A stretch of DNA of 40,135 nt from Nemertoderma westbladi (lineage: Eukaryota; Xenacoelomorpha; Nemertodermatida; Nemertodermatidae). The position numbers were made by a program, and so were the translations under genes. The DNA lies in contig JAUCBJ010008264.1 of assembly GCA_032718475.1 (NCBI GenBank), positions 64,001-104,135 on the forward strand. Reading direction: 5' to 3'. The notes under the pieces are model-generated. The model saw only the letters and a program-made list of their open reading frames with translations. It was not told the origin of the DNA and ran no database searches. Of this stretch, positions 29,082-39,275 are shown piece by piece; position 1 is the first letter of the stretch; each line of letters starts with the position of its first letter.

Positions 29082-29325
29082 TGATTGTCAGTAATATTTC
29101 ATTTTTTAACGTTAAACATACAATATATTTTGACGATCCAAACTGATTGTCAGTAATATGTCATTTTTTAACGTTAAACATACAATATATTTTGACGATC
29201 CAAACTGATTGTCAGTAATATGTCATTTTTTAACGTTAAACATACAATATATTTTGACGATCCAAACTGATTGTCAGTAATATGTCATTTTTTAACGTTA
29301 AACATACAATATATTTTGACGATCA
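29082..29325. repeat. 62-bp tandem repeat, four copies
   Basis: Units start at 29082, 29144, 29206 and 29268. Each reads TGATTGTCAGTAATATGTCA, TTTTTTAACGTTAAACATAC, AATATATTTTGACGATCC and AAAC. Copies two to four are virtually identical, which points to recent expansion; copy one differs at a few bases. Confidence 0.95.
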
Positions 29326-29490
29326 AAATACCTACCGTTTAAAATTAACGTTAATTTGCGTAAATTTTTAACGTTAAAAGGGCGGCCAAACTAACGTTAT
29401 TTATATGTATTATTAACGTTAATAATTAACGTTGGCATTGTCAGAAAATAACGTATATTAATGCATTATTAACGTTAAATTGTTTGCAGG
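29326..29490. repeat. AACGTT palindrome cluster downstream of the 62-bp array
   Basis: TTAACGTTAA-type words continue past the array: AATTAACGTTAATTT, TTTTTAACGTTAAAAG, CTAACGTTATT, TATTAACGTTAATAATTAACG and TATTAACGTTAAATTG. Together with the array this gives about ten AACGTT palindromes in 400 bp. Confidence 0.75.
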
Positions 29491-30209
29491 GTAGTATTCG
29501 GTGGCGGCAGTCAGAATGTTTTAGAGTCAGGATGTGCCAGTGGTTAATCACGCAAGTGGTCAGGAGTGGAAAGTTAATAAATTTGCTTCTATGATCTCTC
29601 TGGCCGCTGATGTTTCTGGGCAAAGTCAGAATCGCAGGAAGTGAAGATTTGCCGTATTGCGTCATTTTATTTATATCACAAAGGCAGGAAATCGAAAATC
29701 GCGCTGATTGGCCGAAATATAACATGGGCTCTACGCATAAAGAAACAGCTGGCAGATTTCGTCATTGGTAACTCGATACCAAAACTGACGCTCGAGGGCA
29801 TAAGTCTATAAATTCTATAGTGCTATAGTTCGCGTACCGTACAACACTACAGTAGTTCGCGAATTGCACAAAAACGCCACATTTTTGCCGCAAAAGCTTT
29901 AACACGAAATGATTATTTTGTTCTATCGGATAGAGTAGTCAGAGTCGCAGAGAGGAGTCGAGGTGTCAATTCACTCAATTGATTAATAATAATAACAGCA
30001 GTTGTCATGAATTCAATACAATCGCGCACAAGAAGTGATATGACAAATTCGTTCTTATTTTTGTAATAAATAAAACAAGTTGAGATGTTTCAATGTAAAC
30101 CGCGATTAACAATTTACACTGTTCAATGTAAACCACGATATTAATTAAATACAACAATACTTATAAATGCGAACTTTTCACCATCTCATAGGCTGTTCTA
30201 CACTTTCAT
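29491..30209. other. No gene seen
   Basis: No convincing frame. TTCAATGTAAACC(G/A)CGAT occurs twice, near 30089 and 30122, as a short direct repeat. CTATAAATTCTATAGTGCTATAG near 29806 has partial dyad symmetry. Confidence 0.45.
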
Positions 30210-30484
30210 CCCTATATAGGGTCTATAAAAACTATAGCATTCACTGATCATAAACCATTGTTAACTGCCTTTGCATTGCCAATAATATAACCAAATTGTC
30301 ATTGGCAAAACTGTCCTGTTGGCAACTGAATTCATTTATGAACTCAATTATATTCCTGGAAAGTCAAATATTGCCACTGATACAATATTACGACCTCCAG
30401 ATATGGATATGGATAAGATATCTTATTATCTTAGAACAATCAGACTGCAATACGTCTTGGATAATTGTATAGCAGTAAAACTCA
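30210..30484 (+). pseudogene. Fossil Ty3/gypsy RNase H fragment
   Basis: One plus-strand frame reads FTDHKPLLTAFALP (from 30241), the RNase H Asp-His motif. After at least one frameshift, another reads ATEFIYELNYIPGKSN and IATDTILRPPD (30320-30400), the equivalent of the RNase H C-terminal end with PGK and the final acidic/Arg-Pro-Pro segment. Order and spacing fit a Ty3/gypsy RNase H with decay in the middle. The rest of the element is not recognisable around it. It is a different copy from the element at 1-3057 and on the opposite strand. Confidence 0.72.
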
Positions 30485-30679
30485 ATTGAATACGACTACA
30501 TAAACAATACGGCAGATTATTCTGATTTATGTAAACAAACTATTACAAATTCAATACATCAAAATTGAGATACAATCTACTCTATAACCTACTTTGTAAG
30601 GAAGTCTCCTGTAATTGGGTGTAGTAAAAATTGTAAAAACTTCCCTACTTGTGTTAGATGGCATCCTTCGACCACTGGA

Positions 30680-32311
30680 TCAGTGTCTAAACCGCTGTTC
30701 ATCATATTTATTTTCCCCCCTGCTCCATTCATCATATCCATCATCCCCCAACCCATCAGATCTGTATCCATCGCTCGGTCCATCGTCGTATTTGGTTCTA
30801 CCCCTGCTCTGTCCATCATCCCTCAACCCTTCAGATCTGTATGTATCTCTCGGTCTATCGTCGTATTTGGTTCTACCCCTGCTCGGGTCATCATACCTCA
30901 ACCCATCAGATCTGTATTTATCTTTCGGTTTATCGTCATATTTGGGTCTATCCCTGTACTGTCCATCATCCCCCAACCCATCAGATCTGTATCCATCGCT
31001 CGGTCCATCGTCGTATTTGGTTCTACCCCTGCTCGGGTCATCATACCTCAACCCATCAGATCTGTATTTATCTTTCGGTTTATCGTCATATTTGGGTCTA
31101 TCCCTGTACTGTCCATCATCCCCCAACCCATCAGATCTGTATCCATCGCTCGGTCCATCGTCGTATTTTGTTCTATCCCTGCTCTGGTCATCATACCTCA
31201 ACCCATCAGATCTGCATCTATAATATTCCGGTTCATCGTCATATTTGGTTCTATCCATGTACTGTCCATCCCCTGTCGTTTCCCCTGACCTATCCGATCT
31301 GTGGTTATTCCTCTTCTTAGCTTCCCTTGACTTATCTGATTTGCGTCTTTCCTTCTGCCCATCATTCCTTGACCTATCAGATCTGTGTCGATGCCTCTGC
31401 CCAACAACCTTCGACCCATCGGATCTGCCTTTATTCCCCTTTTCAGCTTCCATCATGTTTTCGATATCCGTGTCTAATTCGCTGTCCCAATGATCAGCTA
31501 ACATACTACTGCTGTCTACAGCGTCGTAGTAGACTTGAGGTTTAGACTTGGATTTTAGTTTTTTGGAGAGCTTTTCAACCTTCAATTTTAACTTACTACC
31601 TTTGTTCTGTAATTTTTTATTTTTCTCCTGTTCATCATTAAGTTGTTTTTTCAATTCTTTATTCATTTTATTCGCTGCTTTAAGTTGTTCCTTAATTTCT
31701 TTATTTGCTTCAGGACCTGCTCCGGATGTGATGTTGCTCTCTACACCGGTCATTTCTGCCTTATCTACCTCATATTTCCGATGAATCTCCTTCAGTAATA
31801 GGTTGCAGGTTAAGTCGAGGTCTTTCTTTTCCCGTTTTAATTTAACTATTTCATGGTTCGCTTCCTCTATTATTGATCTATCGTCACAATGTATAAGTTG
31901 GGAAATGCGTTTGTCCTTTTCTGCAAGTTCCTTGTTTTCCTCCTCTAGTCGAACAACTTTTTCAAATAAGTCGACAGTCTCAGAACAGCTTTTGAACTTC
32001 CTGATCTGCTCTTTTAAGTCAAAGATCTGCTTGATGAGGTCATTTTGTAGGTCGGGATTGAGTGATGGAAGAAACAAATTTCTATTACACTCCTCAGGTA
32101 CAGAATAGTCGGCGCCTAACTTACTCAATCTATTTATATAAATGCCGCAGCATTGCTTGACTTTATTCATTTCTGCAATAAGTTTTGCGTTTTTGGTGTG
32201 GCTCATATCGAGGTAGCGACTCAGCGCGAAGACACCGCTACATCTCTCTTGTAATTTATTTAACTCCTCTTCCAGTTCATCGTAAGTCAAACGAATATTA
32301 TCTTCGGCCAT
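30680..32311 (-). CDS. Coiled-coil protein with C-terminal YRSDGL/KYDD 25-residue repeats (unrecognised)
   Basis: 543 codons from ATG 32311, uninterrupted and without introns. Residues 8-25 and 95-260 are predicted coiled coil by heptad pattern (VVRLEEENKELAEKDKRI; KEIKEQLKAANKMNKELKKQ), with Cys-containing parts at 23, 54-55, 75 and 109. Residues 260-295 are acidic (DHWDSELDTDIENMMEAEKG). From 296 on, Arg/Asp/Ser-rich sequence (HRSDRSRNDGQKER) leads to about seven 25-residue repeats (350-525) of the form RTKYDDGPSDGYRSDGLGDD, alternating in type so that the DNA period is 75 and 150 bp. The charged low-complexity tail suggests RNA or protein binding or phase-separating behaviour, but that is inference. 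It could be a host gene, a retrogene or an element-encoded ORF1. No family recognised. Confidence 0.65.
   Translation of the reverse strand: MAEDNIRLTYDELEEELNKLQERCSGVFALSRYLDMSHTKNAKLIAEMNKVKQCCGIYINRLSKLGADYSVPEECNRNLFLPSLNPDLQNDLIKQIFDLKEQIRKFKSCSETVDLFEKVVRLEEENKELAEKDKRISQLIHCDDRSIIEEANHEIVKLKREKKDLDLTCNLLLKEIHRKYEVDKAEMTGVESNITSGAGPEANKEIKEQLKAANKMNKELKKQLNDEQEKNKKLQNKGSKLKLKVEKLSKKLKSKSKPQVYYDAVDSSSMLADHWDSELDTDIENMMEAEKGNKGRSDGSKVVGQRHRHRSDRSRNDGQKERRKSDKSREAKKRNNHRSDRSGETTGDGQYMDRTKYDDEPEYYRCRSDGLRYDDQSRDRTKYDDGPSDGYRSDGLGDDGQYRDRPKYDDKPKDKYRSDGLRYDDPSRGRTKYDDGPSDGYRSDGLGDDGQYRDRPKYDDKPKDKYRSDGLRYDDPSRGRTKYDDRPRDTYRSEGLRDDGQSRGRTKYDDGPSDGYRSDGLGDDGYDEWSRGENKYDEQRFRH
30735..31260. 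repeat. 75/150-bp tandem repeat in the coiled-coil gene
   Basis: CAACCCATCAGATCTGTATC recurs every ~75 bp, and longer blocks (CGGGTCATCATACCTCAACC) at 30884 and 31034 are 150 bp apart. The 150-bp blocks are nearly identical, a sign of recent duplication. Because the period is a multiple of three, all three plus-strand frames are also free of stops for 450-600 bp; these plus frames are by-products. Confidence 0.88.
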
Positions 32312-32444
32312 TGCTATCCTATTATATTTTATATTGCTAACAAGTACATTACTTAAGTTGATTACTTTTTACTGGATATAAAATTTAGGTAAATGGCACC
32401 ATTTCCTTTGTGTCACCATTTTTGAGTGATTTTTCAAAATTATT
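32312..32444. promoter_or_regulatory. Upstream region of the coiled-coil gene
   Basis: About 130 bp of A/T-rich sequence lies between the ATG (minus strand) and a repeat-borne C20 tract. On the minus strand no clear TATA box is placed; TTATATTTTATATTG-like sequence occurs close to the ATG. Any promoter must be short or lie inside the repeat. Confidence 0.25.
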
Positions 32445-33421
32445 CAGGTACCAGCCCCCCCCCCCCCCCCCCCCGCCCCCTAAAAAAAATTATACAAATC
32501 TTAATGAGATTGTATGGAATTTGAAACAGAGATAGTTCCACCTCCCGACCACTGACTGGGTGAGCCAGAATTTTTATTTTTGCTTTCAATCTTTAGCTAC
32601 AAGCGTTTGAAAAAGGTGTCTCCGTCGATTTTACACCACTTACACCGCAGTTATTCTTCAACCTTACAGTATAGAGATTAGTTGATATTGATACTGGCCA
32701 TGCCAGGATTCCAAAATATGTACAGTACAGGCCACCAGAAAAAGCAGATTTCATCCAATGTGATCACATGTGAACACATTTGTTCAAGTCATCTGATTGG
32801 CAGGTTATGGCGAGTTATCTTCTAGATCACACAGCAGGAGAGGCTAACTTGCTGGGACCGACAAAGGCTTTGTGTGCCCTGCGCCTGTATGTCTGCAGAA
32901 CTACATACAAGACCACATGGAGGTTCATGGAGTGTATGGGAGTGGATGGATGGAGGAGCCTAGACCATTGAATAATTACTTTAGTGCAGGGAGATGTCGC
33001 GCCATTAGTCTGACACCGAGAGGGCACTGAGAAACACCAGAAGATGCCTTAACATCACTAACTATAGGCCTGCCTACTAGACACTATTAACCGCACACTA
33101 TAAAGGTAAACAAAATCCTTATCGCCTTTCCAGCTGCAGTGAGTGACAGTTCGCGGCAAACTACAGAGAGTTTCCAGATTACTAAGCGTTTCAAAAGTAT
33201 TCAATTGTATCCTTTGGCGAAAATTTTTTGGTTGTTGCCAATTCAATTATGTTCAATTATGTTCAATTGTCCCGTTCAACAACATTACATTACACTGGTA
33301 CACATTTGATAAAATGTGTTCACAATTGTACAAATCTGCGTTTTCTGGTGGCCTGTACTGTATCACATTCTGACTGTCGTCGTAGAATACCTGATTGGTT
33401 GCATCAGGTGTGCATGTTGCA

Positions 33422-33650
33422 AGTTGCATGGGTTTGCAACTGCGCGCGCCAAGCTATTTTATTCTATTTAATAAATACACCACATTCTAGAACATTTTGT
33501 TTATCCCATACGTAGCTGGGCAACAATGCAATAACTCTATAATCATACTATTGTGTAGCTATTCATACATAAACAAAATGTTCTAGAATATGGTTTATTT
33601 GATAAATAGAATGAAATACCTCGTGTAGGGTGCAAAACCATACAAGTTTT
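33422..33650. mobile_element. Hairpin element, ~80-bp arms
   Basis: TTGCATGGGTTTGCA at the left and TGCAAAACCATACAA at the right are the outer ends. Inner blocks TTCTATTTAATAAAT/ATTTGATAAATAGAA and ATTCTAGAACATTTTG/CAAAATGTTCTAGAAT pair. The loop is about 60 bp and contains TAGCTGGGCAACAATGCAAT. Confidence 0.75.
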
Positions 33651-33689
33651 AAACGATAATTATCACACCTATTTTACGACGAAATGGGT

Positions 33690-33800
33690 GAAACTATTTC
33701 TGTTTCAAATTTCATGCAATCTCATTAAAATTATTTTTTTGGGGGGGGGGGGGGGGGGGCGTGGGAGGGGAGGGGGCAGGTACCTGAATAACAACACTAT
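33690..33800 (+). repeat. G-tract repeat, copy with G19
   Basis: CTGTTTCAAATTTCATGCAA, TCTCATTAAAATT, then G19 (33741-33759), then CAGGTACCTGAATAACAACA. The same order is seen at 34665-34750 (G18), in inverse at 32445-32535 (C20), and more loosely at 36380-36480 (G14). Confidence 0.85.
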
Positions 33801-34123
33801 GTATATTCAAGGACATGGTGTAAAATACTTAAGCAAATTTATTTTTTATTTGTATGGAATTAATTTCTCACTACCAAATCTCCAGGGTGACATCTTCCAA
33901 CTTTATAACGCAGTGCGACATTATTTCTCAGTATATCCCGACGCCATACATTTTACTATGTATTTCCAGTATGTCACCGCATCATTATTAGGTTGTTCTA
34001 GAAAGTTTAAGTGCATAACTACAAATAATTCCACACAAATAAATAAAATTAGCATTTTAGTCAATATTTTGACTGATAAAAATTAATTATTTATTACATG
34101 GGAAAAAAAGAAGAACTTTTTTC

Positions 34124-34552
34124 ACTCAGTGCAATCATTATTCAACCTGATAGTGATTTGAATTTGGTTGGGAAATAGCTGAGATATGGGCATTCGAATG
34201 TTGCATGTATTTGCTTCCCCTGCAGGCCATTTATTCTATTTTATAAATGTACCATATTCTAGAACATTTTGTTTATTTATGAATAGCTACGTAATAGTAT
34301 GATTATAGAGTTAATGCATTGTTGCCCAGATACGTATGGAATAAACAAAATGTTCTAGAATTATGCAGTGCATTTATTAAATAGAATAAATGGCCTGCAG
34401 GGGAAGCAAATACATGCAACATTCGAACGTCAATATCTCAGCTATTTCCCAACCAAATTCACATATTTTTACATATTTGGAATCCTTGCATGGGCAGCTT
34501 TCTATTGGTACCATCAAATCACTATTCGGTTGTAGAATGATTGCACTGTGAC
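34124..34552. mobile_element. Hairpin element, ~150-bp arms (inverse-related to the 33.4-kb copy)
   Basis: CAGTGCAATCATTATTCAAC ... AATTTGGTTGGGAAATAGCT ... GCAAATACATG-type and ATTCTAGAACATTTTGTTTA blocks on the left (34124-34277) return inverted on the right (34343-34552), which also has ~55 extra bp. The loop sequence (CTACGTAATAGTATGATTAT) is the inverse of the 33.4-kb copy's loop. Confidence 0.8.
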
Positions 34553-34664
34553 CTGTGAAATATCGCAGGAGACACATTTTTCACACACTTGTAGCTAAAG
34601 ATTGAAAGCAAAAATAAAAATTCTGGCTCACCCACGGAGGAGGAGGGAGGTGACTATATCCCTG

Positions 34665-34750
34665 TTTCAAATTTCATCCAATCTCATTAAGATTTGTAGG
34701 AAAAATTTGGGGGGGGGGGGGGGGGGTCAGGTACCTGAATAACGACACTT
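34665..34750 (+). repeat. G-tract repeat, copy with G18
   Basis: CTGTTTCAAATTTCATCCAA, TCTCATTAAGATTTG, G18 (34709-34726), then TCAGGTACCTGAATAACGAC. It forms the right outer arm of the nested complex. Confidence 0.85.
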
Positions 34751-36379
34751 CCATAGTTACTGCAATTCAAATTACTGTAGCCTACTCTTCAACTCCCGAT
34801 GCTGCCTTACTCAATGTTACCTAAATAATTTAGTATTCTCGAATATTTATTACGTAACTAGAGAGCCGCTTAACAAGATAAACCAATATTGGATATTGAG
34901 TTCCGTTTTGGTGTTCGCCTTTCAGACACTAAAGTTGCAATAACTTTTGAGTGTGTGAATGGATTTTGCTCTAATTACGTGTGAACCTTTTCTACGTCAA
35001 TGCTCTTTGAATACATTCAATAAAATTTAAGAAATTCCACCAAAACTATTTAATTATACTATTTTCGTCGGGAAAAAATGTATATAAAATCAATGCAATC
35101 CTATGGGTGACTTTTTTTCCCTAGGGAAAAAAAGTGAAATTGTTTCTCCCGATTTTGGTCTAAATTCGAGTGAAAAAGTAACAATTAAATAATAAAATAT
35201 ATTTTTGTGATTATGTAGGTATGGCCTTTAAATTTATGCGGTAACTAGTGTTTTTTAAATGAGCTCTAGTGTTTTAAAAAATCTCGGAATCTACAGATAA
35301 AGGCGGTTCTCATAATATCTAGATTACATAACTAGACGCAAATTAAAGCCAACAGAGATGGTTAAATATTGCTAAAAAGGCTTTTTTAAAGGCTTGTTGT
35401 ATCGAAATAGTTAATAAATTAAAAAAACCCGGCCAGGCCACCAGTAAGAAAAGGTGTCTAACTATCATCATAGCAACTTTCGTACCTTATGATAGAAATT
35501 TGAAAAAAATTATGGGGAGGTGTGGGCTCCGATCCCCTAAAAATAGCTGTTGTATTAAGGGAGAAGGTGTACTACAGTATGTACAGTTAATTGTAGTCTG
35601 TACATGTAAACGTATAACTGGTATAGCTATGTTCTCTTATTAATTAATTACCCCGGTACTCCAAAACGGATGAAAATTATTGAAAAACGAGGCCTATTTT
35701 AAAAGATACTAGCTACTGTATCTTTTCACTAACTAGCTATTTCATAAGAAATAACAGCTAGCAATATTTGGTACTACAGTATTTCGCCATGTTGACACCC
35801 CCTGCCATTTTGTACTTTTTTTTTGTTCTAAAACATTATTAGTTATATTACTAGTGTAGCTAGCTATGGTAGCTAGCGAATTTTATACTAGCTAGTAAAA
35901 TAGAGTACGTAATAGGTATTTAAAATGTATTACTTTTTTAATGTTGCGTATGTACAGGGGTGTATATACAGTACAGTAGGTGATAGTTGTTGGTTGGTTA
36001 ACAATATAATATTTATATGGTGTTGTAGAACTCAACATTGGTGCCATAGTAACAATGATTAAGGTTTAAAATGTGTAGTGCTTTACGGAACTCTATATGA
36101 ATTACTGTTATTATTATTATTATTATGAAAAAAATTCAAACAATGGCAACATAAGGCCGAGTGGACTCAATACAGAACATGGCATTAGTATAGCCATGGT
36201 CAACATTTTTCAATATTTTTTAAAATATATTTTTTATGGTTTTTATGGATTATTTCATGTTAAATGTTCTCTAATGTGCAATTTCGCAAAAGACACTTAT
36301 AAAACGCTTATTAAAAAAATTTTCGGGTTAAAAAATCGAAAATTTCGGCTTCATGTGGACATCGACGGTGAGTAGAACT
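34751..36379. other. No gene seen; AT-rich, TAGCTAGC-rich
   Basis: No supported frame. TAGCTAGC/GCTAGCTA-type words cluster near 35700-35760 and 35860-35900. A degraded relative of the G-tract repeat may lie near 35500 (GAAATTTGAAAAAAATTATG then GGGAGGTGTGGG), but the match is weak. An ATT trinucleotide run is at 36105-36125. Confidence 0.5.
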
Positions 36380-36480
36380 AGTTGTGTTTCAAATTTCAAG
36401 CAATATGATAAAGATTTGTTGAAATTGTTTGGGGGGGGGGGGGGTCCGTGTCACCAGAAAATGACAGCTATATTACGGGT
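36380..36480 (+). repeat. G-tract repeat, diverged copy with G14
   Basis: GTGTTTCAAATTTCAAGCAA, TATGATAAAGATTTG, G14 (36431-36444), then TCCGTGTCACC. The part after the G tract has diverged from the CAGGTACCTGAATAAC of other copies. Confidence 0.7.
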
Positions 36481-37198
36481 CATGGTGTATAGTATGTTAT
36501 GGCTATGGGCCTTCCGGCATATGGGATACTTTTTGGTAACCACCTAGAAATAATTTGGGAAGGCCACCTTTTGGCCTATCATTTTGATATAATAACACAT
36601 CTGAATCGGAAACATTCTTGGTGATATCATATCGGTTGTCCTTGAAATGGAAAAATTATTAAACATCCTGTAGTATTCCAATAAATAAATTCATCGCGTG
36701 TAGTTTTCAAATGATACCGTAGCTACTCGCCTTAAATTCTAAATGTTTCATAAAATTCTAGAATCCAATTATTGTTGCCATAGGAGTGCTGCAGATGAAA
36801 TACGAAATTTTTTTGCAATAATAGCTAACGTTCTAGAATATTATAATTTTTTAAAAAGCGAAATGACACATTTTGTAGAATAACACTTTTGGATATTTTG
36901 GTGCACTGCAAATTTTTCTATCGGATTTATTATTATTCCTTATTTAATTGTTTCTATTCCATTGTATCCGATGTTGTACATTAGGCCTACATACTCAGAT
37001 GGGGCTCCGATTTTGTGCCCATGATGTCCGAGCGAAACATAATGGACATATTGATATTTCCTGTAAATATTGGCTTTGTTTCAAATACTTGTTACGTACA
37101 ATGGAAGTCAACCTAATGAATGAAAAGTTATTATTTGTAAGCGGATTCAATTCCACTTCATTACCCACCAGAAAATGGGACCAGTGGCATTTTAGCAA
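36481..37198. other. No gene seen
   Basis: AT-rich. The small plus-strand frame at 36948-37229 has no domain and ends in the hairpin described next. Confidence 0.45.
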
Positions 37199-37265
37199 TA
37201 TGTTGGGGATACGAGATTACCAATATTAATCTCGTCTCATAACCAACATTGGGGGGGGGGGGGGG
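37199..37265. repeat. Short hairpin abutting a G15 tract
   Basis: ATGTTGGGGATACGAGATTA pairs with TAATCTCGTCTCATAACCAA + CAT around a CCAATAT loop. G15 (37251-37265) follows at once. It resembles the end of a small inverted element or a terminator-like fold, but no function is assigned. Confidence 0.65.
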
Positions 37266-37835
37266 CGACACAAGCCCCAAAGCCACAGAGAGCGGTGAAA
37301 GGTCAAACCACCTCGGAGGGAATACAGCTAGTAGAGGCTAGCAGCGGGGGGAAACACTTACAGGGAGTGCCAAAGTGACAATTAGTATATAAGCCAATAG
37401 TGGGGAGGGAAACACGTGATTAGAGATAGGAAAGCATCAATTGGGTACAGAGGGCCAAAGTACAGTAAGAGGTGAAATCAATATTCATGTGTGTTAATCA
37501 TATATTATCTTACATTACTGATTTACCGGTCAGTTGAGTTATTCAGTCAGTGCAGACCGGTCATAGTTAATGACCGTCACCGCCATTAACTGCAATTAAT
37601 CTGTATTTTTCTGCTATATCCATGTTATCGCTACATCGTCTATATTAATCAATATTGAGAAACAACAGAAACTCTCATTGTTTTCCCCAACGGCCTTCGG
37701 CCAAAGCAAGTAGCACGACTGCCCAGCAGAATGGTGACGAGTACATTTCTAACCCGGTCGGGATCTCCGATCCAGTCACAGTCATTAACTTCCGAGTTTA
37801 ACTGCCAAAAAACTGTGACTGCTAAGAGAAAGAAA
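37266..37835. other. 5' flank of the second gag-like copy
   Basis: No gene. It contains AGTATATAAGCC near 37386 (TATA-like), ACCGGTCA inverted words near 37524 and 37556, and CAACGGCCTTCGGCCAAAGC near 37688 (a GGCCTTCGGCC hairpin). From about 37750 it is homologous to the flank of the first copy. Confidence 0.45.
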
Positions 37836-39275
37836 GATGGCGGAACAAGGGACGCCCCAACTATCATCAGAGGGAGAGAGGACGCCGCTGCGATGCGACG
37901 GTATCGGCCAGCGATGCCGGATTCGCCGACGAGGGACGATCCGGTAGCCCAAGCGGAGGGCGGCCGTCAACTAGGGAGGAGAGAGGGAGACGAGTCGACG
38001 CACGATGGCAGGCGGAGTACCGAAGTCGCCAGCCAGCCACAGGCCGAGGGCGACAGACGGCCCACCGGAATGGCGATGGTGGGACCGCCGGTACGACGCC
38101 GGATGAGGAGAGGAGGCGAAGTCGGCGAAGAGGACGTTGGGACGAGTGATCAGCTACGACGGGCCTACAACGCCACCAAGAAACTTCTTAAGGAGACCAA
38201 GGAAGGGAGAAAGGTAGACCAGCCTAAACTATACCAGAGGCTAGGTGAGTCAAATAAACACTTTCGCTATTTAGTCCGTTTTGGACAGTGAGAGCTGGCG
38301 AGTGAGAGAGCGAGGGGCGTTGCCACCGAACTGTTTGAATTGTGGCGATCCGGGGTAATGGAGCCAGATGTAGTGTACGTAGGGCCTTACTTAGTGGGTG
38401 GATGCTAGGGGAATTAAGTTAGTGGGTTGGGCGGACCCGCACGACGGCGAACCCGAGGTTAACCCCGAGGATTCAGTGTCGTCGGTTAGCGAGAATCCCA
38501 GAAAATGGGGAAAAGTTAGTAGGACGGAGAGGCGACGGGAGTCAGTTGCGAGTGAACAGTCCGCTACATCCTCCGCAAAAGCAAGAAGGGTGTTAGAGAT
38601 AGATCTGGGGTGTCAACTAGATATCATGGCGTTGGACCAGAAAGAGTTAGAGAGGCAATTGGATGAGGGAACCACGTTATTGGAGAAAGAGAGAGAGTTA
38701 GGAGAGAGAATAAAGAGAGGGCCGAGAGGGTGGCGAGAAACTATAGGGAGCAGGAGGAGAGAGAAGTAAAGGAGCGTGAGGAGCGAGAAGCGAAAGAGGC
38801 AGCGAGGGTAGAGAGGGAAATGAACAAATGTAGAGAGCGGGAGGCGAGAGTAGAGAATGAGCGCAAGGAGCGGGATGCGAGAGTAGAGAACGAGCGCAAG
38901 GAGCAAGAGGCGAAAGTAGAGAGCGAGCGCAAGGAGCGAGAGGTGAGAGAGACGAGCGAGCGCAAGGAGCGTGAGGCGAGGAGGCTAGAGAGGATTGCGA
39001 GAGAGGCAGAGTTGGCCGACCAAGGTTTGTGAGAGGATAGAGAGAGAGAGAGAGCAGGAAAGTGTATGCGGGATGATATGCATACCTGGTTGAGGGGGCT
39101 TATGCAATACCAGGCGAAGCAAAAGCGCCGGTTAGAACTGGCAAAGTTGGGATTATCTGAGAGTGAGGCTGGTTCGGGTAGTATTTACGAGGAGCCAGAA
39201 GTAATGGAAACATTTGTTAATACCCCAGTTACAGGCACCGGACGACAGACCCAGGACTGGTGTAACCGTACAGGT

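Larger units (their letters stand above)
32445..34750. repeat. Nested inverted-repeat complex with G-tract repeat copies
   Basis: 32445-32610 matches 34588-34740 in inverse: GTACC then a C20 tract, CTTAATGAGATTGTATGGAA, TGGGTGAGCCAGAATTTTTA and TTTTTGCTTTCAATCTTTAG. Inside it, 32720-32790 pairs with 33290-33362 (TACAGTACAGGCCACCAGAA). Two palindromes (33422-33650 and 34124-34552) are inverse copies of each other around TTCTAGAACATTTTGTTTAT. The arrangement suggests insertion of related hairpin elements into one another. Coding-looking frames inside (for example 33688-34086) are not supported. Confidence 0.7.

Noticed and set aside
29082-29325. CRISPR array
   Set aside because: The whole 62-bp period is identical between copies, so there are no variable spacers; it is an ordinary tandem repeat.
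30683-31288. 201-codon plus-strand hydrophobic repeat frame
   Set aside because: Antisense of the YRSDGL repeats; open only because the period is a multiple of three. Kept as a minor finding, not as a gene.
32780-32971. Small plus-strand frame (SYLLDHTAGEANLLG)
   Set aside because: Looks protein-like for 60 residues but lies inside an inverted-repeat complex and shows no domain or flanking gene structure.
33688-34086. 132-codon plus-strand frame with a Gly/Arg-rich part
   Set aside because: It is a translation across the G19 tract of a repeat and then A/T-rich DNA; the Gly run comes from poly-G and nothing else resembles a domain.
36948-37229. 93-codon plus-strand frame
   Set aside because: No domain, A/T-rich composition, and it ends by reading into a hairpin; a similar frame exists on the other strand.
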